Source: Planctomycetia bacterium (GTDB lineage Bacteria > Planctomycetota > Phycisphaerae > Phycisphaerales > SM1A02). Taken from it: a stretch of DNA of 5,853 bases. Location of the stretch: NCBI GenBank assembly GCA_005798965.1, contig SYIB01000222.1:1-5853 (forward strand), written 5' to 3'. Position 1 is the stretch's first letter, and each line of letters starts with the position of its first letter. A program made the position numbers and the translations under genes. Of the stretch, positions 1 to 4,939 are shown piece by piece. The notes beneath the pieces are model-generated. The model ran no database searches and had not been told where the DNA came from. It saw only the letters and a program-made list of their open reading frames with translations.

Positions 1-1
1 A

Positions 2-439
2 GCGGGTCGTGTGATGATCATCCTTGAGTGCGGCGCTCAAGCACGCACCACCTATCTCGATGGCCGGCCGAGCGCACAGGGCCGCCCCTGCTTCATCGAT
101 GCCCCCGTAGGCACCCCTGCCGCGGCCTATCTGGTGATGAACGAACCGGCCAGCCAAGCTGAACGGATCAAGGACCTGGTGCGCCGCGGCTACATGGTGC
201 GCACGCGGGCCGATGCCAACCTGCACGAAGTGCGCGCGAACGATCCGGCACGGCGCGATACCGCATTCGCCAGCGGTGCCAACGTCATCAGCACCGATGC
301 GCCCGTGCCGTGCAGCGAGATCGGTAGCGCCTACGTGTGCGGCCTTCCTGAGGGTGGTTGCTGGCGACGCTCACCCGTGGCGCCGGACCGCGCGGCCAAT
401 GCTGCGCCTCCTGTTGTCGCGCCCGCTGCCGGCCCCTGA
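2..439 (+). CDS. Ca2+-dependent phosphoinositide phospholipase C-like protein, C-terminal part (5' end outside window)
   Basis: The reading frame is open from the left edge and stops with TGA at 437-439, so 145 C-terminal residues are visible. Members of the Ca2+-dependent PI-PLC family (Streptomyces PLC1 type) cleave phosphatidylinositol-type lipids and are usually exported. What I recognise is the conserved C-terminal half of the fold: an AGRVMMI strand near the edge, GTPAAAYLVMNEP, then GYMVRTRADAN, EVRANDPARRDTAFASGA and VISTDAPVP, followed by a Cys-containing end (CSEIGSAYVCGLPEGG) and an Ala/Pro-rich tail. The catalytic histidines lie in the missing N-terminal half, so activity cannot be judged here. 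GTG at 11 is only an internal codon, not a start, because homology continues upstream of it. Substrate assignment rests on family resemblance; a related phosphodiesterase acting on another lipid is possible. Confidence 0.78.
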   Translation, partial: AGRVMIILECGAQARTTYLDGRPSAQGRPCFIDAPVGTPAAAYLVMNEPASQAERIKDLVRRGYMVRTRADANLHEVRANDPARRDTAFASGANVISTDAPVPCSEIGSAYVCGLPEGGCWRRSPVAPDRAANAAPPVVAPAAGP

Positions 440-663
440 TGTCACGGGCTTTGCCCACGATGCGCACCGATGGAAGCGCGCACGCAGCTACCCCTCCGTA
501 CAGATCAACGCGATGGAGCCCACCGTCGCGAAGGCACTCTGCGCAACGCTGCCGTGCGACATCATGCGCATCGCCTGTGTCGACCGATGACAACCCACCG
601 ACGACCCGACCGGATGTGCAACCGCGCTGCTGGAACCTTCACCGCGCGCCCGAGAGGCCAGTC
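440..663. other. Gene-free spacer, no recognisable content
   Basis: I see no convincing gene, RNA or terminator in this stretch after the PI-PLC-like gene. The open frames across it on both strands have Arg/Ala/Pro-rich translations typical of GC-rich shadow frames, and they have no ribosome site. A small GGGC-TTT-GCCC hairpin at 446-456 has no T-run and is not a convincing terminator. Confidence 0.5.
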
Positions 664-683
664 ATTTCATATCACGATGAAAT
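664..683. repeat. Inverted repeat ATTTCAT-N6-ATGAAAT (possible operator)
   Basis: The 7-base arms at 664-670 and 677-683 are exact reverse complements separated by ATCACG. The site sits in the AT-richer part of the spacer, 205 bases before the small membrane protein gene. It shares its ATTTCA/TGAAAT core with the next palindrome (732-748), as binding sites for one dimeric regulator would. No regulator is identified. Confidence 0.45.
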
Positions 684-731
684 CGTTGAGAAATCCGCAG
701 TTCATGCTCGTGCCTTTCTTCACGAACCACT

Positions 732-748
732 GATTTCAGCGTGAAATC
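732..748. repeat. Inverted repeat GATTTCA-N3-TGAAATC (possible operator)
   Basis: The arms 732-738 and 742-748 are exact 7-base reverse complements around GCG. The same ATTTCA/TGAAAT core occurs at 664-683 but with a wider gap (8 bases instead of 3 between cores). If both are sites for one protein, the differing gap needs explaining. Confidence 0.45.
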
Positions 749-752
749 GCGT

Positions 753-767
753 GTTCATGTTGTGAAC
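753..767. repeat. Inverted repeat GTTCA-N5-TGAAC
   Basis: Five-base arms (753-757 and 763-767) flank TGTTG. The centre is about 20 bases, two helical turns, from the centre of the 732-748 palindrome, and it uses a similar TTCA/TGAA half-site. Short arms of this size can arise by chance, so the support comes mainly from its neighbours. Confidence 0.35.
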
Positions 768-789
768 GGTGGTTTTTAGCCCGTTTTTT
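765..789 (+). terminator. Weak terminator-like hairpin with T-run
   Basis: AACGG (765-769) can pair with CCGTT (781-785), and the T-run at 784-789 starts inside the stem. A five-pair stem is weak for an intrinsic terminator. It could end transcription coming from the PI-PLC-like gene, or attenuate transcription into the small membrane protein gene. Equally, the T-rich stretch (773-777, 784-789) may simply be promoter DNA. I could not place a convincing -35/-10 pair here. Confidence 0.22.
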
Positions 790-792
790 ATC

Positions 793-821
793 GGTTGGGT
801 CCGATCTGCACCGATCCAACC
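793..821 (+). promoter_or_regulatory. Leader hairpin upstream of small membrane protein gene
   Basis: GGTTGGGTC (793-801) pairs with GATCCAACC (813-821) to give a nine-pair stem including one G-U pair, with an 11-base loop. It lies 66 bases before the ATG at 888, within the probable 5' leader. No T-run follows, so it is not a terminator. A role in RNA stability or leader folding is inferred. Confidence 0.4.
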
Positions 822-837
822 AACGCAGCCAAGGAAA

Positions 838-850
838 GCGCACGGTGCGC
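838..850 (+). promoter_or_regulatory. Compact leader hairpin GCGCA-CGG-TGCGC
   Basis: Five GC-rich pairs (838-842 with 846-850) close a three-base loop, 37 bases before the start codon at 888. It is the second of three potential stems in this leader. Its role is unknown. Confidence 0.35.
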
Positions 851-867
851 GGGCTGCACTCTCACCA

Positions 868-884
868 ACTGCACAGGAGGCAGT
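868..884 (+). promoter_or_regulatory. Strong Shine-Dalgarno site held in a hairpin loop
   Basis: AGGAGG at 875-880, seven bases before ATG 888, is the best ribosome site in the window and fixes that start. ACTGC (868-872) can pair with GCAGT (880-884), presenting ACAGGAG as the loop. Two further CTGC copies in the leader (806-809, 854-857) could compete for the same GCAG. The Shine-Dalgarno call is firm; the hairpin is a prediction by eye. Confidence 0.6.
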
Positions 885-887
885 CAC

Positions 888-1124
888 ATGAAGGCGTTCG
901 ACACAATCAAGAACTGGACCAGCGAATTCATCGACATCGCGATGCTGTTCATTGCCGTGGGCGTGCTTGCCCAGATCATCTTTGGCAAGACCAACACGTG
1001 GTTCTTCGGTGGCATCACCGACAACCTCATGAGCTTCATCTCGAGCTTTGGCAACAACGGCCTCGTCGGCCTGATCGCGCTGATGGTCATCCTGGCCGTC
1101 TTCAGCAAGCGCTCGACGACCTGA
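888..1124 (+). CDS. Small two-helix membrane protein, unknown function
   Basis: This encodes 78 residues. ATG 888 is chosen because it follows AGGAGG by seven bases; the frame extends upstream only through a TTG with no ribosome site. The protein has a short amphipathic start (MKAFDTIKNWTSEF), a hydrophobic helix at about residues 16-33 (IDIAMLFIAVGVLAQIIF), a polar/aromatic Gly-containing connector (GKTNTWFFGGITDN, then LMSFISSFGNN), a second helix at about 56-73 (NGLVGLIALMVILAVF) and a basic tail (SKRSTT). There is no cleavable signal peptide or lipobox. Codon choice is strongly biased to ATC, TTC, AAC, AAG and CTC/CTG, as in highly expressed genes. The gene stands alone, with a structured leader before it and a strong terminator behind. 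I do not recognise the family; a pilin-like, holin-like or small transport-accessory protein would all fit the shape, none with specific evidence. Confidence 0.85.
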   Translation: MKAFDTIKNWTSEFIDIAMLFIAVGVLAQIIFGKTNTWFFGGITDNLMSFISSFGNNGLVGLIALMVILAVFSKRSTT

Positions 1125-1153
1125 CATACGGTCCTTTCTCCCTCGAATCACAG

Positions 1154-1192
1154 GCGACTCGGCCGGGCCCCTGCCCGGCCGTTCGCTTTTTT
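1154..1192 (+). terminator. Strong intrinsic terminator of the small membrane protein gene
   Basis: A nine-pair GC stem (1160-1168 with 1173-1181, loop CCCT) is extended by GCGA (1154-1157) pairing with TCGC (1183-1186) across a small internal loop. It is followed directly by six T (1187-1192). It begins 29 bases after the small gene's stop codon and separates that gene from the next operon. Confidence 0.9.
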
Positions 1193-1217
1193 GACACTGG
1201 TCGATCGCGCGTGGAAT
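1191..1217 (+). promoter_or_regulatory. Possible sigma70-type promoter for the thioredoxin-SYLF-cyclase operon
   Basis: TTGACA at 1191-1196 is a perfect -35 consensus and overlaps the last two T of the preceding terminator. The best -10 candidate is TGGAAT (1212-1217), matching four of six consensus positions at a short 15-base spacing, so the -10 is weak. The position between a terminator and an operon start is right. Transcription would begin only some 20 bases before the ATG at 1246. Confidence 0.35.
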
Positions 1218-1245
1218 CCCAAGGGGACGACCCCAAGGGACCACC

Positions 1246-1935
1246 ATGACCACGCGCACTGCCGTCGTGTCGCTCGTCACTGCCGCCCTTGCTTGTGTGC
1301 CAGCGATGGCACAGTCCGAAGGCAGCCCTGGCACCCCAGCCGGCGACGCGGGCAGCGGCCGGCTCGCGGCTGGCAGCAAGGCCCCGGCACTGAATGTGGA
1401 CGAAGTCATCAAGGGCAAGCCAGTCGAAGGGCTGCAGGAAGGCACCGCCTACGTCGTCGAATTCTGGGCGACGTGGTGCCCACCGTGCGTGACAAGCATC
1501 CCCCACCTGACCAAGCTCCAGAAGAAGCACAAGAACATCGTGATCATGGGCGTGGCTGGAGCAGAGCGTGCCGGCAAGGAACCGCTCGACGCCTTCATCA
1601 AGAAGCAGGGCTCAAAAATGGCCTACACCGTCGCTTACGACAGCGATCGATCGATGTGGAATGCATGGATGACCCCCGCCGGGCAGAATGGCATCCCATG
1701 CGCGTTTATCGTCGATACCGAGGGCACGATCAGCTGGATTGGTAACCCCCACGACAAGGCCTTCGACGCCGAGGTGGCCAAGATCGCCAAGGGCAGCAAG
1801 CTCCCCAAGTCGGCCAAGGGTGGATCCAAGGCGAACAGCGAGGCGGACGACGCTGCCAAGACCGACGATGAGCCCAAGGGCGACGATGCCTCCAAGGGCG
1901 GCACGGGCTCCGACGGCGCCAAGACCGGCAACTGA
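1246..1935 (+). CDS. Exported TlpA/thioredoxin-like protein with charged C-terminal tail
   Basis: The protein has 229 residues; ATG 1246 is preceded by AAGGGA at 1235-1240. An N-terminal signal peptide is likely: TTRT, then a hydrophobic run to ACVPAMA, with cleavage after Ala22 (AMA|Q). ALAC at 14-17 is a poor but possible lipobox, so a lipoprotein is an alternative. The thioredoxin fold runs from about 42 to 182. FWATWCPPC has redox Cys78 and Cys81, and NGIPCAFIVDTEG carries the cis-Pro (Pro151). It then ends in a WIGNPHD strand and a final helix. Family members reduce or shuttle disulfides outside the cytoplasmic membrane; the partner here is unknown. Two oddities are an extra Cys152 directly after the cis-Pro, and a roughly 47-residue Lys/Ser/Asp/Gly-rich low-complexity tail (183-229), probably disordered. 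It is the first gene of a probable three-gene operon. Confidence 0.88.
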   Translation: MTTRTAVVSLVTAALACVPAMAQSEGSPGTPAGDAGSGRLAAGSKAPALNVDEVIKGKPVEGLQEGTAYVVEFWATWCPPCVTSIPHLTKLQKKHKNIVIMGVAGAERAGKEPLDAFIKKQGSKMAYTVAYDSDRSMWNAWMTPAGQNGIPCAFIVDTEGTISWIGNPHDKAFDAEVAKIAKGSKLPKSAKGGSKANSEADDAAKTDDEPKGDDASKGGTGSDGAKTGN

Positions 1936-1947
1936 TCACTTGCGCAA

Positions 1948-1965
1948 TTCGCCCGTGACGGCGAA
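1948..1965 (+). promoter_or_regulatory. Hairpin in the spacer before the SYLF lipoprotein gene
   Basis: TTCGCC (1948-1953) pairs with GGCGAA (1960-1965) around a six-base loop, ending nine bases before ATG 1975. There is no T-run, so it is not a terminator. It occupies the place where a Shine-Dalgarno site would be expected, and none is recognisable. Confidence 0.4.
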
Positions 1966-1974
1966 CATCCTGCC

Positions 1975-2550
1975 ATGATGATCCACCGTCCACTGTTGCT
2001 CTGTGTTGCCTTGTCCCTCGTCTGCATCCTGCCGGCGTGCCAGTCGGCACCGACCGCCGAGGAACGATCAACCGACCGCTCGAAGATCGATGGCGAGCGG
2101 GAGACTGTGCTCCAGAAGTTGTACGCGGTCTATCCCGACGCAAAGAAGCAGATGTCAGAGGCCTATGGCTCGGCCGTCTTCTCCGGGACCAACGTCTTCG
2201 TGATCTTCGGTGGGGGCTCGGGCGCCAAGGGTGTGGCGATCGACAAGGCGGGCAAGAAGACCTACATGTCGATGAGCGAAGCCAGCGCTGGCCTCGGCAT
2301 CGGTGCCAAGGGCTTCTCCATCGTCTGCCTCTTCAACAACGACCTCGACTACCGCAACTTCACCGAGAAGGGCTGGAGCTTCAACGCACGCGCAGATGCT
2401 GCGGCCAAGGGCGAGGGCGGCGGTGAAGCCGGCAACGCGGCCAATACCAGCGGCGTGTGGAAGTACTACGAGCTCACCGAGGACGGCGTGCTGCTGCAGG
2501 CTGCTGTCGGGGTCCGCAAGTTCTGGCCCGAAAAGCATCTCAACGACTGA
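1975..2550 (+). CDS. SYLF/YSC84-type lipid-binding lipoprotein
   Basis: The protein has 191 residues. The start is ATG 1975 or the adjacent ATG 1978, and neither has a clear ribosome site. The lipoprotein signal peptide is clear: RPLLLCVALSLVCI then LPAC, with the lipidated Cys22. A charged linker follows (SAPTAEERSTDRSK). The SYLF-like domain spans about 45-188: a leading helix (VLQKLYAVYPDAKKQM), SAVFSGTNVFVIFGGGSG, GAKGVAID, YMSMSEASAGLGIGAKGFS, VCLFNNDLDYRNFTEKGW, and the end KYYELTEDGVLLQAAVGVRKFW. A Gly/Ala-rich insert (145-160, KGEGGGEAGNAANTSG) interrupts the C-terminal part. SYLF domains bind phospholipids; here the protein would be anchored to a membrane facing the periplasm or outside. 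It lies 39 bases after the thioredoxin-like gene and 24 before the cyclase gene. The exact role of bacterial members is not established. Confidence 0.85.
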   Translation: MMIHRPLLLCVALSLVCILPACQSAPTAEERSTDRSKIDGERETVLQKLYAVYPDAKKQMSEAYGSAVFSGTNVFVIFGGGSGAKGVAIDKAGKKTYMSMSEASAGLGIGAKGFSIVCLFNNDLDYRNFTEKGWSFNARADAAAKGEGGGEAGNAANTSGVWKYYELTEDGVLLQAAVGVRKFWPEKHLND

Positions 2551-2553
2551 GTG

Positions 2554-2571
2554 CGGCGGCTGTAGCCTCCG
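2554..2571 (+). promoter_or_regulatory. Hairpin just before the GTG start of the cyclase gene
   Basis: CGGCGGC (2554-2560) and GCCTCCG (2565-2571) pair with one mismatch around TGTA. The stem ends three bases before GTG 2575 and contains the TAG that closes the cyclase frame upstream. No Shine-Dalgarno site is visible, so translation may depend on ribosomes finishing the SYLF gene. Confidence 0.35.
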
Positions 2572-2574
2572 GGC

Positions 2575-4254
2575 GTGCAGCCTGCGCCGACCATCCGGGT
2601 CCACGTCGCCTGGAGCGATCGCTCTCGATCGGTCCTACTCGCGACCGACCAGTCGGCCGTGATCGGCCGAGATACGACCTCAACCGTCTGCGTGCCCGTG
2701 GGCACGGTCTCGCGGCAGCACGTGAAGATCGACTGCCACGGGGATGAATGGCGCGTGACGGACCTCGGCAGCCGCGCAGGCACGCGCCGACAAGGCCTGC
2801 CGCTTCCTGCGCAGGCCCCCGTGGTGCTCTTCGATGGCGACCAGCTCGCACTTGGCCCGGGCGTCATGGTCGTCATCGAGTTCACGGCACCAGCAGGCGC
2901 CACAATGCTGCGCACGCTTGACGACAGCGGCGAAAGCCCCGCGCGCATCTCGGAGGCGAACCCAGCCGAACTCCTCGAGCATGTGCTGAAGGCCTCGCGT
3001 GCAATCGGTCAGGCGTCGACCGAGCGCGACATCTGGCTCAATGCGGCACGCGCGCTCGCCGAAGCCCGTGGCCTTGGCATCGTGACCGCAGCCGCGATCC
3101 AGGCAAAGGATGCTGCCCGCGTCACGGTGCTGGCGCACCATGGCAACCGCGACGCCAACTTCAGTCGCCGCGCCATCGAGCAATCGCTGCGTACACCTGA
3201 TGAGACCTCGATCTTCGAGCGCTCGGCCGAGGGCTCAGTCGGTGCCACCCTGATGGGCGATTCGGAATTCGTGGCTTGCCACGCCACGAATCTCGCTTGC
3301 GAGGAGGGCACCAACCTGCTCTACGCAGAAGGTCGCCACTCGCTCGGCTCCGCGCGCACGCACTTCGCGCATTTCGTAGGGATTGTTTCGCAGCTCGCGT
3401 CGCAGGCAGTGATGCAGCTGCGCCGGGCACGCTTCAGCCGCTACGTGTCGCCAAGCATCGCGGCGCTGCTGGCGCGCGAGGGCACCGATACGCTCGAGCA
3501 GGTCCCGCAGTGGCAACAGGCGACATGCTTCTTCCTCGACATGCAGGGGTTCAGCTCGCTCGTCGACGTGCCCAATGACCAGGTCGGTGCCGTGCACCAG
3601 CGCATGCGCGGCTACATGGACGATCTCACGAAGGCGATCTTCGATGAGCAGGGCATGGTGGTCGAGTTCACAGGTGATGGCGTCTTCGCTGCCTTCGGCG
3701 TGCCCACCGCGCACGATGATCACATCGCGGCCTCGGTCCGAGCGGCACTTGCTGCCAAGCGGATCGTTCCCGACTCGCGGCTGGGGCTCGATGCCGGAGC
3801 ATGCCTGTTCGGACCGATGGGAGCTCGCCTGCACGCCAAACTCGGGCTCTTCGGTACCGTCGTGAACCGCGCCAGCCGACTCGAGCAACTCGGTCGCCCG
3901 GAACGGATGGAGGCCGGCATCCTCTGCACGCGCGCGATCGCCTCCAACGCCGGGGCGCAGACTGCAGCGCAGTTCCTTCGCGTGGGAACGGTCGTGCCCA
4001 AGGGCCTTCAGGATGCGGTCGAGGTCTTCGAGGCCGTGCCATGCGGCACGCTGTCCGACGACAAGGCCAACACGCTCGTCGCACTCTCCATGCAGTTCGA
4101 GCAAGCGCGCGACACGATGGCGCTGCTGGCCGTGGCACACTCGGCGCAGCAGCTGGCCGGCGTGCACCGCCGCTTCGCCTGGCTCGCCCGTACGGCCACG
4201 ACCATGCTGCAGAATCCGGGTGCTTGGGACGGCATGCACCGCCCCGGCAAGTAG
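2575..4254 (+). CDS. FHA domain-class III nucleotide cyclase, possibly guanylate cyclase
   Basis: The protein has 559 residues. GTG 2575 is the only start before the FHA domain, since an in-frame TAG lies at 2563. No signal peptide or membrane segment is seen, so it is cytoplasmic. The N-terminal FHA domain (about 8-103) has Gly31-Arg32, Ser46-Arg47-x-His49 and Gly69-Thr70; such domains bind phosphothreonine peptides. Gln73 stands where the FHA Asn usually is. Residues 125-290 resemble a GAF-like sensor in layout (weak), ending in the cyclase-linker motif RFSRYVSPS. The class III cyclase domain (about 312-488) has metal ligands Asp322 (FFLDMQGFS) and Asp368 (FTGDGVFAAFG), and transition-state Asn431 and Arg435 (VVNRASRLE). 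The purine-selecting position is Glu364 rather than the Lys of adenylate cyclases, with Gly424 at the second position, which points to GTP. A helical tail of about 70 residues follows. It is the last gene of the operon. Confidence 0.88.
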   Translation: MQPAPTIRVHVAWSDRSRSVLLATDQSAVIGRDTTSTVCVPVGTVSRQHVKIDCHGDEWRVTDLGSRAGTRRQGLPLPAQAPVVLFDGDQLALGPGVMVVIEFTAPAGATMLRTLDDSGESPARISEANPAELLEHVLKASRAIGQASTERDIWLNAARALAEARGLGIVTAAAIQAKDAARVTVLAHHGNRDANFSRRAIEQSLRTPDETSIFERSAEGSVGATLMGDSEFVACHATNLACEEGTNLLYAEGRHSLGSARTHFAHFVGIVSQLASQAVMQLRRARFSRYVSPSIAALLAREGTDTLEQVPQWQQATCFFLDMQGFSSLVDVPNDQVGAVHQRMRGYMDDLTKAIFDEQGMVVEFTGDGVFAAFGVPTAHDDHIAASVRAALAAKRIVPDSRLGLDAGACLFGPMGARLHAKLGLFGTVVNRASRLEQLGRPERMEAGILCTRAIASNAGAQTAAQFLRVGTVVPKGLQDAVEVFEAVPCGTLSDDKANTLVALSMQFEQARDTMALLAVAHSAQQLAGVHRRFAWLARTATTMLQNPGAWDGMHRPGK

Positions 4255-4261
4255 CACGGAA

Positions 4262-4939
4262 TCACGCGGACCTTGCGCCTCGGACCAGCTCCGCCACCCA
4301 CTCTGCCAGTCCGGCGCGCTGCACCTGCTCGACAGGCCGATCACCCACGAGCACCATCGCGCGCTCGGCTGCCCACGCCAGGTCGTTGGCCACGATCGCA
4401 TCGGCACCGGAGTGGCGCATGCTGGCACGCGCGATCGCCTCAAGGTCCGCATCAGTCCTGCCCACCGTCAGCTTGAACTTGACCAGCGTCCCGTTGAAGC
4501 CCCATGGTTGGCGGATGTGATCCACAAGCTTCGGTGCCTTCACGAGCGTGATCACAAGCCGTTCGTGCTCGCTGGCAATCTTGCCCGCTGCCTCGAGCGC
4601 TCGCCCGGATGCATCCCCCACGCTCTCGACGAGGTAGTCGCTCACCGCAGCACTGTGCACGATCGCGCTTGGCCATCGATCCCGTTCGATAGATGCCTGC
4701 ATCAGGTCACGGAGCTCGCCGAAGGTGGTGTAACCCCGCACATCCACGGATGCAGGCAGCCCCCACTCCTGTGCCCGGTATGGCGCACTCGTGAGCAGGC
4801 GGACCTCGGTGCCCGGCAGCGCAGCGATCGCCGCAGCGATCTGCGTCCCCGTGCGCCCCGTGAACACATTGGTGATCGCACGCACCCGGTCGATCGGGAC
4901 CTGCGTGGCACCAGCCGTGACCAGCACACGCAGGCTCAC
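4262..4939 (-). CDS. Stand-alone CoaB-like phosphopantothenate-cysteine ligase
   Basis: The protein has 225 residues. GTG 4939 is chosen because it overlaps the upstream gene's TGA (GTGA), follows GGTGGAG by eight bases, and opens directly on the first strand (SLRVLVTAGATQ). CoaB joins 4'-phosphopantothenate and cysteine with a nucleotide triphosphate in coenzyme A synthesis. Motifs are VTAGATQVPIDRVRAITN (6-24; Asn24 matches the conserved ITN/ISN Asn), FTGRTG in place of SSGKMG, HSAAVSDY (95-102), LVKAPKLVD (132-140), LVKFKL (152-157) and GADAIVANDL (178-187). The basic KRxRK stretch of E. coli CoaB before this last motif is replaced by RASMRH, as in short stand-alone CoaB forms. There is no CoaC decarboxylase domain and no room for one. 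A related flavin- or nucleotide-binding enzyme is possible but less likely. Confidence 0.8.
   Translation of the reverse strand: MSLRVLVTAGATQVPIDRVRAITNVFTGRTGTQIAAAIAALPGTEVRLLTSAPYRAQEWGLPASVDVRGYTTFGELRDLMQASIERDRWPSAIVHSAAVSDYLVESVGDASGRALEAAGKIASEHERLVITLVKAPKLVDHIRQPWGFNGTLVKFKLTVGRTDADLEAIARASMRHSGADAIVANDLAWAAERAMVLVGDRPVEQVQRAGLAEWVAELVRGARSA

Noticed and set aside
446..456. GGGC-TTT-GCCC hairpin as terminator of the PI-PLC-like gene
   Set aside because: Four pairs only and no T-run after it.
213..590. Open frame continuing past the PI-PLC stop, considered as a frameshifted extension
   Set aside because: The PI-PLC-like protein already ends in the family's usual C-terminal motif; the other frame shows no similarity to it and has a typical shadow composition.
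581..623. Imperfect direct repeat CGACCGATGACAACC / CGACCGGATGTGCAACC
   Set aside because: Only two diverged copies in GC-rich spacer DNA; this is within what chance would give, with no further copy nearby.
753..767. GTTC-N7-GAAC as a LexA-type SOS box
   Set aside because: The orientation and spacing do not match the GAAC-N4-GTTC or GTTC-N7-GTTC forms, and no SOS gene is next to it.
720..1445. A 241-codon open frame on the - strand over the small membrane protein and its terminator
   Set aside because: It runs across a strong terminator and two well-supported + strand genes, and has no domain resemblance.
3235..4452. A 405-codon open frame on the - strand opposite the cyclase
   Set aside because: It is antisense to the recognisable cyclase domain, with a His/Arg/Glu-rich low-complexity translation and no ribosome site.
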